DNA of 64,000 bases from Eleginops maclovinus (taxonomy: Eukaryota; Chordata; Actinopteri; Perciformes; Eleginopidae), in contig NC_086368.1 in the NCBI RefSeq assembly GCF_036324505.1, positions 19,271,878 through 19,335,877 on the forward strand, read 5' to 3'. Positions within the stretch are counted from its first letter, which is position 1. Each line of letters begins with the position of its first letter. Below, one piece after another: positions 1 to 59,670 of the stretch. Under the pieces are notes generated by a model. The model had not been told where the DNA came from. It worked only from the letters and a program-made list of their open reading frames with translations, and made no database searches. A program made the position numbers and the translations under genes.

Positions 1-1240
1 CGCCCACCTCGAAAACAAAACAACAAAAAGCCATCTTGTGATCCCCCTCGGTTTTATATCTCTTTTCATTCACTCCCTCTCCCTCTCTCCCTCTGCCCTG
101 AGTGTGTTTTGCTGGTGTTGTTATTGTATGATGACTTAGCTGATCGATTTAGTTTGCACTGCTGCCAGAGGGGGTGAACATATTGACGTTTTAATCTGGG
201 ACTGATTTGACACAGTCTGCTGTAATTAATGAGTTCTCAACAACTGTTTTCTCTGAAAACTAGTTGGAGAATAATTTCACCCTGGGCCTGGCACAACAGG
301 TCAAGCAGCATTATTATGCTTTTGTTTTATGGAAAATGCAAAGTAGTGGGGTTAGGCAGCATAAAATGTAAGACAAGTGCAAAGTAACACAAATGTGGGT
401 ACACCACGTTCCAATATAAAGTCAATTTGGTCACATCACAGCATGTTTAGTGTAGCTGTTAACTACAAACACAAGCTTGCACGGTAAGAGATGTTAAGCA
501 AAACATTATCAGGTGTTAACGGCTTCTCGCTAAGTAATGGTAATGGTGCCAAATTGTTGCAAGCACAGGCATGTTATCGGACCAGTTAACTACAGTGTGG
601 ATGGACATCCCAGCTCCAGGCTGGAAACACAGCTGTCCCAGCTTCAGTGTGTATCTGAACAATGAGCTTTGATGTGTTTCACCGGCTTAACTGCTGACAG
701 TGAGGAGGGGATAGATGACACTGCATGTCACTTTGTGGTCGGCGGGAAAAAAAGTCTGGTTTCTGGACCGGGGGGAGAGAAGATTATTTAGATCTCTTCA
801 CACACACCTTTGTTTTTGTGTCTCTTTGAACATGGGTGTTGTAATTACATTTGAGTTGCGCCCTGCTACCCCTCCCTCCCCCTCCTACACACTGTGGTTT
901 GGTCTATTTCTACAAAGGTTTGAAGGGTAAACTAATGCTTTTTACGGATGCATGTTTTTTATTGTTTTGTTTTTTAATAGCTGGTATCTATTAATGTTTT
1001 AAGCCGCATTTCAATCCTAACTACTATTAGCCTTTTCATTCGGACGTTAATTGTTACTTCTTTCGATGTCAGTAACAGGACATAGACACTATACACTCAC
1101 TGCTGGGTCAGTCGTACTCCATATTATTATCGTTATTGTTATTATGACAATTTTGTATTTTTTGTTTTCCATTAATATCAGTATGGTAACAAACATCTAT
1201 AGCGGGACAGCCTCCGGACAGGCTCTGTGTCAAGATGAGA

Positions 1241-1342
1241 GCTGCGCATCCCGAAAACTTCTCAGCGCTGCTATCTATCAGCTCGCTCTCGCAGCAGAGC
1301 GGCGATCAGCCTGGTGCTTAGACGGCTTTCGGGATACGCAGC
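1241..1342. repeat. long CpG-rich imperfect hairpin
   Basis: The outer arms GCTGCGCATCCCGAAAAC (1241-1258) and GCTTTCGGGATACGCAGC (1325-1342) are inverted repeats with two mismatches. Pairing continues with gaps to an inner stem CGCTCT / AGAGCG around a CGCAGC loop near 1284-1301. The block stands out from AT-rich surroundings by its CpG content. Function unknown. Confidence 0.7.
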
Positions 1343-3785
1343 CCACAAAAGTTTTCTTAAGATGTTGATCCATCGGTGGTACAGGATGCTACAACCTTCA
1401 GCATGATGAATCTGAGACACCAAGTTAGCAAAGAATAGTCAACAAGGCCTGGTTTCCCTGAAAAGCATCTACAGCCTGAGATAAAATGGTCTATACTCTC
1501 ATGAGCATGTGTGGCTGTCGTCTTAAAATCACCACCTCGGTACCAGCCTTAACACACATTATTGCTGCATCACTAAAAGTACTTAATACAGAATAGTCTA
1601 GCAAGCGATGATGCCTTCCAGTAACAGGGTATACTTCATATTAAATGCTTGTTAATGTTTAAGAGCTCATCAGTTGACTCCTTTCTGTCCTGACTTGGTG
1701 TCCAGACCTTTTTTTAATTCAATGCTTTCATTTTTGAACAACCTTGTATTGTATCTGCAGTTAAGCTAGACTGCTGCAGTTGAGAAAATGCATTTAACTG
1801 TTTCAGGAGCCTGCGCCAAGGTGGCATACATTCCTCCTATAGGGAACTTAGTACAGGCCTCAGTATCTCCATATCACCGGACAGAGCTCATAACAGCCAC
1901 GGCCTACTGTCCCAGAATGCCCTGCCAACAGGGTGTCTGAGACTTAGCCGGAATTACAAATGATGTGATACTAAAAGGTTGTTCTACAAAAACAGACAAC
2001 CTTTTTGAGAACATTGGGAGCACAGAATATAAAGAAAGAGGCAGCAACAAAAGACAGTGATGAGAGTCATACTGCAGCAAGAGTACAGAATGTTTTCATG
2101 TTTCTGAGCTGAGGCTGGAAGGTGACGAGGTTCATATGTGTTTGTGATGGATGTAGTCGTCCTCATACTTTATAATAATGACCGAAACCACCGTTATCTA
2201 CGCTTTCTCCCATGTTCTAGAGTGACCACACATTCCATCCTTGAATGAAATAAACTGACGATGACAGTTGGAGGATCAGATTCAGATTTACAGCACGTTC
2301 GATCAGAATGAGACTCCCAGAGAAATCTTTTCCAGAACAAATAAGTACTCTTGGTCTAAATGTGCTTTAGGAGCTGAGCTTCTGTATGCACGACCTGTGA
2401 GCCGGGAAATGTTCAGCTGCCACTGATGGTGTGTTGACGGTCTCACAGTGATCCCCCTCCCCCCGTTCAGATTCAGCAGATTTATATTTGATGTAGAAAG
2501 CAACATGTGAGAAAACACGAGGGAAAAGGGCTCAGTGTCCAGAGGATTTTGTTTTTCAATTTTTCTTTCTCATTATTATTTCACTTCCACCCTGTAGGTA
2601 GGAGGCTCTCTCTTTGCTTCGGCACACACTCCCTACACACTGTAGGAAAATCACTTAATAAAAAATACTTTTTTTATAATAGGTAACTATAAGACCATCA
2701 TTACGCTGTGCGTAAGGAATGTACAGAGAAAAAAATCGTAGGTATTTTTTGAGGAACAATTAATTTGTTAATGATATGTAGCTATTTAATTGTTGTTTTT
2801 TTCCTGTCCTTATATTGTAATCATTGCATTTTCTTTTTTGTGAAAAAAGTTGATCTTTTTTGTTTGTAGAGTTTGTCTTGTTAGAGTAAAGGTTCAAGTG
2901 CAGGAACACAGTAAACATATGAAACCACAATAAGGCCACTGGTGTTGGGGACAATCGCTACTTCCATTGGTCCCTAATGTCCTGCAATCATTTAGCTTGT
3001 GTTCGATCATGTGACTCCCAAGACATCCGAACAAAAGAGAGTGTCCTTTTAGAGGCCTATCGAGCAACTCAAAAGTTTTGCATTTATTGAACATAACTCT
3101 GCCACTAGCCCAGCGAGCCTTGAAGGCCATTTTCATTTTACTATTAAAAATAAGAAAACAACAACATTGTGATGGGCTAGAAGGCGAGGAGGGTTACCAC
3201 ATAGCTTGTAAGGGTTATAAATGTTGGGTTTTGAAGGTATTTTTAAGACTTTTTTTAGATCTTCAGATGGGAACTGAGCTACAAATAAAAGCCATCAGTT
3301 TATTTAACAACACAGATTGGTGTTTCACTGAAATCTAAATTCTAAACCTGAACTGATGAAAATCCTGACTGCATTTTCATTCTTTTTTTTGTGCTCAAGT
3401 TCATCGTCTGCATGTCTGTAAAGCAGAAAATACACTGTTTCATCACCCTTGTATCTGATGTGACATTTCCCATCTGTGGAGGCCATTTTGCATCTGTAAT
3501 CAAGTAAACAACATGACAATTGTGCAGATAAATCAAAGAGGAGTTGGTCTTTACTTTGACTGTACCACATTTTCCTGGTCCTTTTTGAAGTGGAAGTAGC
3601 ATGTACTTAGTGGTAGTAATACTCTGAACTGTAAAAAAAAAAATGGTATCAAGTAAACTACAGTCAATTTGTGGCTCTGTGTCTCCTACTAAAAAGGTTT
3701 TGGCAGGCCACCTTTTTTGTACGTAAAGTAGCCTTGATGAACAATAAAGTGCTTTTAAACCACTGTCTGCCTGAGGGCCCCTGTC

Positions 3786-3788
<3 letters not shown>

Positions 3789-3818
<30 letters not shown>
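3789..3818. repeat. (GT)15 microsatellite
   Basis: Pure GT run of 30 bases in the intergenic left end. Confidence 0.95.
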
Positions 3819-3824
<6 letters not shown>

Positions 3825-4389
3825 GCTAGGAACCAATGGGAAGATGCAGCTACAATGAGCAAGTTGAATTCATTTCACACAAACCAATATTTTCATTACA
3901 ACATGAAGCTCACAGATGTACAAAGACATAATAAAGAGATAGTTTATTAATTGATTAAGTACTTACAGAAGAAAAAAAGCATGACAAAAACAGCTCTGAG
4001 AACAGAACATTGTCAAGTCAGAATTACATGTTTAGTTTCAGTTCTTAGGAATTCATATGAGGAAAAAGTCTGGGGTCTGGGGTTTTTCCCAGAATCATAT
4101 TTTTCTCACAATTCTGACATAACTTTTGAAATTCTGAAAAGAAGGTCACATTTTTCTCACATTGCATTAATTATTTTCCATTCATATCAAGGCGGCAGTT
4201 GAAAATATCATACATCTAATAAGTACAGACACATATCACACAGCAGAGTAAGAAATGCAACAGAAAGACATGCAAGCGTCAAAACACACAAAACCTTCAG
4301 TTTGTCCGTCGGCTCTTTTAGATTAAACCGTGCAGTTTGAGCTCCCAGGTTGTCTACAGCGACAGTAAATAGTTTCCACATCAGTCGCA

Positions 4390-5010
4390 CAGTAACATCT
4401 GTGAGCTGGTTTTATTATTAACTGCACTGTATGTATCACAGTCTCCAGTAAACACAGGGCGAAATGGATGGATTTGCTGAGTTGTCGACTGTGTTTTTGT
4501 AGTTTCATAATCAATCTGAAGCACGCTGAATGAGCGAGCAGATGTTGTTAGTCAATGTCTTGCCAAAGGACACAGCAAACCCATTAAATGTGTTGATGGA
4601 GAGACAGTGGGGGGGATTGAACCTGGGTCTATTAAGTGAGGCTTTTTACTAAGAACAAAATAATAATAATAAAGTCCAATAATACAAATGCTTTGTTACA
4701 TTCTCCCTTAAATACGACAGGGAAATACACACAAAATGACAAACGGAGATTCACTGAATGTTTTAGCAGTTTCTAAGTCTTTCATTGTTTGTAATTGTAA
4801 TCGAATTACTCTATTGGGAAGGTCTTATCGGTACTCCAAATGAACTTATAGGAATTTGATAGCTTGGTTCAATTGAGTTTTATCTGTGTGTGTACTGTCA
4901 CCTGCAAAGCCCTTTTCCTTTGTAAACGTACTTCCTTGAAAAAAATCAAAAACAGACAGAAGCTGAAGGATGGGGGTGTGTGGGGGATAAGGGTTTGCTC
5001 CTCCAGTCCT
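4390..5010 (-). other. atg7: probable atg7 3'UTR with polyadenylation signal
   Basis: The first canonical AATAAA on the minus strand after the stop is at 4411-4416. It is followed within 30 nt by a GT-rich stretch, as expected of a downstream element. This predicts a 3'UTR of about 600 nt ending near 4390. Further AATAAA copies at 3943-3948 and 3299-3304 could serve as distal sites. The end point is inferred. Confidence 0.4.
4545..4640 (+). repeat. possible tRNA-related SINE fragment
   Basis: It contains TGTCTTGCCAAAGGACACAG and GGGGGGATTGAACCTGGGTC about 50 bases apart. This pairing recurs in fish short interspersed repeats; the second part resembles a tRNA T-arm (B box) complement. Only a short degraded piece is present, probably inside the atg7 3'UTR. 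Confidence 0.35.
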
Positions 5011-53289
<48,279 letters not shown>

Positions 53290-54158
53290 TACAACTTCAC
53301 TGACAGGATGAGCAGCCAAGTACGACAATCTGTGAAATTAAATAGTTTTAGGTTACACAAAGGTTGCAGGCTCTATAAGCTGTTGTGAACTCAACACACT
53401 TTCACAACGGTTACATGTTCTCTGATGGTGAAACTAAGGAGCTTAAACACATGCACAAAATATAATAATTTAGTTTTTGCTTAGCTCCTGACCTCTGATA
53501 ATGCAGTTTTAAAATATACAACCCAGTGAAGTAAACTGCAAATGTATGTAGAGAAAGATAATGAGCTAATTAAGTAAATTCCCCAAACAGTCCTTTGGTA
53601 TAGCACTGTAAAAATGATATGTCTCAACCATTGTATTGGTTTTGAGAAATTGAGCATTTTCTATGCCATGCATCTTTGACTGTTTTTTGCAAAACAAAAA
53701 CATTGCTTGAATCATTCAAAAATTGACAAGAATGCATAAGGATGGGGGGTGGAATACATTGTTATCCAATTTTAGGTAAATGTGTGAGATTTAGAACTAC
53801 AAATATCGAGCTAACTCGATTTGACAATTATATTATAACCCTTAACATAACTATTGTGATCCTATAGCAGCTGGTACTATTGATTGAAATCAACTGCCAG
53901 CACATTAAAGTATTCTTCTTTTGAGGAGCAAGTTATTTATTTGTACTTTTAGAGTGTTGTAACACAGACATCAGTGAAAGCAGAAGATGGGACAGCTTAC
54001 TGCTCTAACGTTTTGTTTTGTCTTTTTTTTTTTTACACACGACGATTATCTATAACGGAAAAAATCACTATGCGAAATACCTGTAAATCTAAACAGATGC
54101 AATAGCTAAACATGAATACATTTGTGAAACTATAGCAAGCTGAGGTTGGTGCACTTAC

Positions 54159-54420
54159 CAGAAATCCTTACTTCCTGGTGGTGATCATGTGATAGCGGGA
54201 CTTGTCAACAGAGCATTGCATTGTGGGTAAGTAGCCTCACAGTTTAGCAGATGCTAACGTCAGTGTGTGTATCTCTTGTGTCTTTCTTATGATGCAATTG
54301 TAATTGAGTAAAATATAAAGAACCAAAACAGAAACATGAACAGCAGCACGATGAAAAACGACAATACGGACAAAACCTTATACGCGCCGTTTCTCTTCAT
54401 GTCGGGTTGAACAGATGTGT
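54159..54420 (-). other. atg7: atg7 probable noncoding first exon (5'UTR)
   Basis: A strong donor (CTG|GTAAGT) reads on the minus strand with the last exon base at 54159. It can pair with the clear acceptor (TTTCACAG) whose first exon base is 53329, leaving 40 nt of 5'UTR before the ATG at 53289. The 829-base intron (53330-54158) would be the leader intron. ATG7 genes in other vertebrates also have a noncoding first exon. The transcription start cannot be seen; the outer boundary given is only the edge of the CpG-bearing stretch. The exon is inferred, not proven. Confidence 0.5.
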
Positions 54421-54540
54421 ACGTGGGGTAATGGTGCGAGCCACAGAGAGGAAGCGTAGCTCAGGTTTTATACCTGTTCAACCGGTTTACATAAGGTACA
54501 GACGAAACGGTACAATATTCTTCAAGAAAGAAGCGCACAT
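54160..54540 (-). promoter_or_regulatory. probable atg7 promoter region
   Basis: This block is relatively CpG-rich for the window (many CpGs between 54340 and 54540) and lies directly upstream of the inferred leader-exon donor. It holds TCATGTGA at 54185-54192, an M-box of the kind bound by MITF/TFE bHLH-zip factors. It also holds TAACGTCA at 54255-54262 (ATF/CREB-like). An ETS-type CAGGAAGT lies at 54170-54177 on the minus strand, just inside the transcript end. No TATA box was seen. Motif matches are direct; promoter function is inferred from position. Confidence 0.5.
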
Positions 54541-57500
54541 GAAGTAAAACCAGTTACTAAAAAAAAAGACTAGCTCATTTTACCTCAGAATAGCCACCGG
54601 GAAAAAACTTCATCTGGGCACCGGTCTATGAGAGTCCATAAGGGGCTGTCTCCAAACTACACCGCTGGACAAAAACGCACTATTCAAGTTTTAGTTGTTG
54701 TTGTTCTTCTTTTCTGGTATTTTAATGGCGTATTGTATTCAAAATGTTGCATTACTGCCAACTACTGGAGTACAACTATAATCTCCACCACCATTAAATA
54801 TTGATAACGGAACTCATTAATTTCCCTTCTCGGCTGCTGCTGCTTCTGCCCTATCCTGGAACTCCTTAGTATCCTCCCTGCAACTTGACTTGAGTGTACG
54901 CATTTTTAAAGATTGTCTTTTATACTGTCAGTTAAGTTATTACTATTGTCAACAACATCACCTGATCCTTAAAAAGATCTAACTTCCTCATGCTTCCTAT
55001 ACAACCCAGATAATGGCTGTCCCCCATACTCTCTTTGGACAGTTGGCCTCCCATGTTGCATGATTCCCTTTAGAGTTCATTGGTGCAATAAATAACAAGA
55101 CTTGTATTGTAATAACAAATAAACATGTCAAAAAAATAAACATACTGCCACCTTTGATACCAGAGAACAATTGTCTATCCTTGATATGACACCGTCATCC
55201 TCCCGTAGACCCCTTGATTATCTAACCTTAGTTCCCCCCTCCTTATCATACAATCTCCACCTTCTTGCAATCTTGAATCAAAGCATCCAGCCTTCTCAGT
55301 CACATCTCAAATGAAGGCACAGAGCAGAGTAACATAAAGCAAAATTCATATTTTTAGCCAACACAGTACCAAAATACTTGTTTAAATCAGGTTATAAAGG
55401 TATAGTGTTAAGGACACAAACATACCCTTAGACCAAGGACCACGTCTGAATTAAAGGATTAAAAAAAAGGGAACATCAAATCTTAATCTTATAATCTCTC
55501 TCCTAATTATTCTTAAAACAATTTCAGTTATAATATCTGTACATTTTAATTACTAAACATGAAGGTCTAAATGCTATTTTGGAGCCTTCATTTTGTTCAA
55601 TGTTTTAGTCTCCCAAGAACTCAAATGCAAATAAAGTGTAAAAAATATTCAGTGTAAAAATATTACAATCAGCCTATTTTATACCCACCATGTTGACAAA
55701 AAATTCTGTGATTGTTGACAGTTTTTGAAGCTCAGGCTGAAAATGTGTAATACTATCCTTGAGTAAATATTTTTCAATAGAAAAACAACACTTGGCTCTT
55801 GGCTCTTGGCTACAGCTTCCTAGAACTACAGAACACAGCATGAATGACAGATGTTAGGTTAAAGTGAATACATCTTGAAAATACAAGTTGTTGAACCCAA
55901 ACACAATTGGTTTGGTTAAGTGCAGTGATGTTGTGTGAGCTGTATTAGCTTGTTGAATGAAACCAAGCAACAAACTCAACAAGGATCTTCAAGTAGACTC
56001 TGTGAGCTGCTGATCTAGGCAGAAAATTAGGTTTGTCCCATTTGACCCAGTTTAGTTACTACCCTCCCACTGGTGAAATGTATAACAATTACTCAAGTGT
56101 ACTGAACGTAATTACTTGCCACAAAAGACAAATTATTCGCTTAGGACAAGTTCAAAGTTATTTTGAGTGTTTAGTTAAATGTAACTTTATACTTATGTAA
56201 CTACTTATAATAATAATAATACATTTTCAGAGCGAGATATTGACACCTTTTTAATCTACAACATTTATCTGAAAGCTTTAGTTACCAATTACTTTACAAA
56301 TTAAAATTTTTGCTCACAAAATACATAAAAACGTAATGAAAAACAAGGGTGTGTTTAAAATGATTATGATTTGATTAACTACATAATCATTTCAGTCATT
56401 ATTCCTGTAACATTTTTTCCAGCATTTCAAAAATGAGGGCTTTCTCCTTTAACTACATTTTCCTGATGCTTGCATATTTTTACTCCAGTAATATGTTTTA
56501 TTTATCATCAAAGACATCTGAGTAAAATAAATAAACATCCTTTTACTAAATTAATGTTATGATCAATTTCTACAGATATGGAACTATTTTTTTTCTCTCC
56601 CATTGCTCATACGATAAAGGTGATTGTCAGTGTCTCCTTCACACTTACCATTGTCATTGCTCTTCAGTTCACTTCCAGTAGAAAAGTCCCTTCTTCATAT
56701 TAAATGCTTCAATTTAAGTACACACTTAAGAAGTCACTGGTCCATGTTTTCCTGCAGAAGTTAAAGGGGAGGTAGGGCTTTATTATTGAGAAAAAATGTT
56801 GAAAATATTGGGTCTATACAGTTAGTTGCAGGCATTTGTGTTAAGGGCCAAGTCAGTGGGTAAATATTTATTTTGATGCATTTTAAAAAATTGCCTCCTT
56901 TACCCTGTACAAGAGTTATAAATCGCAATCTCAAACAGCCTCAATGTGGCACACTGTACACACTGCACCTTTGTTTTTGGAACAATAAACAATAAACTGT
57001 TGATCCCCCTCCATAAATCAGACACAATAAAATGAAACACATTCTTCCTGTTCATCCATAAAACAAAAGGAAAAGGTGCAAAGGTCCTTCCTTATGTTAC
57101 ACATTAAATAAATGACTGAGGACACTGAAGGTGATAATGTCATTTCTCATTGAATCACAGCTTGGAAGGCTTGCTTGCAATAACAGCAACAGAAGAAAAA
57201 TTATGGTTATGTTTGTTTGGTCAAAGGGGACATTTTTAGCTGAAGAACTTGAGCCCCTTTGGCTCCCATGCTCTGCACTTGTGCAAAACTATGCAATAAC
57301 TTTTATTTTAACGCCAGCCTGTGGCTCCTTTGCCATAAAGGCAAAGGTCCATTTCCATTAGTCTTTCTTTTATTACCATTAGTGTTGGTTTTGGCAAATC
57401 TGCAAGTGCTAGCTATGTTTGCACAAGTAACTGAATGCTTAGCAATATTTGCAACCTACTATAAAGTGTAGTATCTATCAGGGTAGCGCTCACTCCTTGT

Positions 57501-58820
57501 CCAGGAGTACCGTTATCCCCATTGTTAAAATAAGGGCAAAGCCGGTGCTGAGTGATTTCACTGCAGATTGAATGAAGGCTGTTTAAGGAATATAAAAGTT
57601 TATGAATTCAAGGCTGGATTACCAACTGGCCAATGCAGGAGACTTCCCCTGACCTCCTGACAAACTTGTATTGTCCCATTTTGAAGGTGTCAAAATGTTA
57701 TATTGCGCTCAAATGGTCATATTCCTAAATTAAAGTGTGTTTAATCAAAGCATTGACTTGAACAAAACCTGGTGCCTGTTAGATAACACTTTATTTGTGT
57801 CATGAAGCAAAATAAAACAAACATTGAAGCTGTGTTCTGTAGTCTGAATTGAATATTCAAAACACAGCACAGGACTTTTAAGTATTGCCCCAATTTAAAT
57901 TGTAACTTTCGTAAATGACTGCTATCCCTGAAATTGCAGTTATAACAAGAAGGATTATTAAAAGAGAATTAGATTATTATAGACTATAGACAAAGACCTT
58001 TGCATTCTGTTGCCAGTAATGAAGCTCTGAGTGTATGCAATAGCAGCTAGAATTTATCGTGACAAGTCGTCAAATTGAAAAACCAGTCTTGCAGAAATGC
58101 CCATAATATTGAACATCAAAACATTCAGCAGCCTCATGTTGAGAGCACTCTGGGACAGAAAATGCAGTTGAGCAATCTTGGAAAAATATGTGAAAATGTA
58201 TTTTGCAACAAATAGCAGAACTTCACAACTAAATTTAGAATAGATAGAGATAAAGTTAGTGGCTCCATCTTGTCGATAAAGATGTACGGGAAAGATGACA
58301 GAGTGCAATCGCACTTCTTCCAGTTCAGTTCCACCCCCCTCCGCTTTGTTTGATTTGGCTTCGTAGTGACTCACAACCCGTCTGTGTTCACTGAATACAG
58401 TTATATATTCTTTTTCTCTTGATCTAGATTTTCTTGGAGTTAATGCATGTTAACCTATTACAGCCTTATTTCGATTCACACAAGTTGAAATACAGAGGGC
58501 CTCTGACGGTAGATAATCTGAACACATTGATTTAACATTATGGGAGTGGTAACATGTTTACATAGCACCCTTTGATTTAGTATTCGCAAAAAGATTTGCA
58601 GGCATTGCGTTTTCTAATGCCTGACATAATTGTGGAGTTAAGTTTGAATCAATACAAATGCAATATATGAGCCTCAAATTTGCAATTGCTTTTCCTCTCC
58701 TGTGCGGAATTATATTAGGTGTTCTTTAGCTGGCTAATGACATGGAAAGAGGGGCTGAATGGCATCATCAAGTAGAGCATAAGTAGAGTAAAAAGGTTAG
58801 CAATTGGTTTAAAATGCCAG
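54541..58820. other. intergenic DNA between atg7 and hrh1
   Basis: AT-rich, with no convincing exon on either strand. The only small curiosity is three tandem copies of CTTGGCT/TTGGCTC near 55793-55812. Open frames here are short and show no codon-level or domain signal. Confidence 0.6.
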
Positions 58821-59670
58821 TTTATTCCTCTGTGGTTAGAGTGGCTTTTGTTGACTGTGAAAATGTATGACTAACAAATTTTAAGCCAGTGTCTGAATAT
58901 AAAAAGTATATACTGTAGATTTAAATATACATCTTGAGTTAACGCTATATATTTGGCATTCAGTCTCAAAAGAGTAAAGAGTTGACAAAGCACAAACAGG
59001 TAAAACAAGAACAGAAGACAGATATAGATTATCATGAAGATGGAAATCGTTTTTTAAAGTGTGGTGAAAAACTCTATTAAAAAAAGGATAAAATAAAGGA
59101 ACAACTGAGGACATGACAAATGGCCCTCCTTGGCAACAGCTTTACAGATGATTTGAAAGGCGATTCATTTTCCAAATCTTTTTTTAATGATGAGGAAACA
59201 GTGTAACAACTGCTCACAAATGCATGTTTGAAAAACGTTAAATATATTATGTATAATGTCACATCTCTGTACCCTTCATAAAAAATGTTGTACACAGTTT
59301 TCCTCTGCTCCGGACCAGAGAGCAAACACACTAAAGTCATGTTCCTGTTCACCAAGGGCGAGAGATCAGATTCTTTTAATATTTAGGGTCTCTGGTCTTA
59401 GACATGCTTTGTTATCATAAGCATAACATAGACAAAATAAATAACATTAACATCAGAAATCTGCCCCCAGCTTTTGCCATGAGTCTGAATTGAAGGGCAA
59501 TAAGTTATACAAATACAAATCACAACAAAATAAAATATTTGAAACTCAAAATACATTTACAGGTTCATCTGCACTTAATTGATGCAGCAGATTTCAACCT
59601 ATATCTTTGAATATCAGCAGCATTTTGCCCCCAATGATTTTGGTATGCTTCTTCATTATGTCCTTATCAG
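58821..59670 (-). other. hrh1: probable hrh1 3'UTR
   Basis: AT-rich DNA after the hrh1 stop. Candidate minus-strand polyadenylation signals are ATTAAA at 59375-59380 and AATAAA at 58821-58826. Which one is used cannot be told from sequence. Confidence 0.3.

Larger units (their letters stand above)
1..4389. other. intergenic DNA beyond atg7 3' end
   Basis: No credible coding exon on either strand. The first 120 bases are C/T-rich. The hairpin at 1241-1342 and the GT run at 3789 are the only structured elements. Conserved vertebrate synteny predicts the 3' end of plus-strand vgll4 near or beyond this edge, but I could not match any of its coding sequence here. Confidence 0.5.

Noticed and set aside
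53290..53328. In-frame upstream extension of the atg7 first coding exon
   Set aside because: It begins at a TTG, not an ATG. The first ATG in the exon is 53289 and matches the vertebrate ATG7 N-terminus in length.
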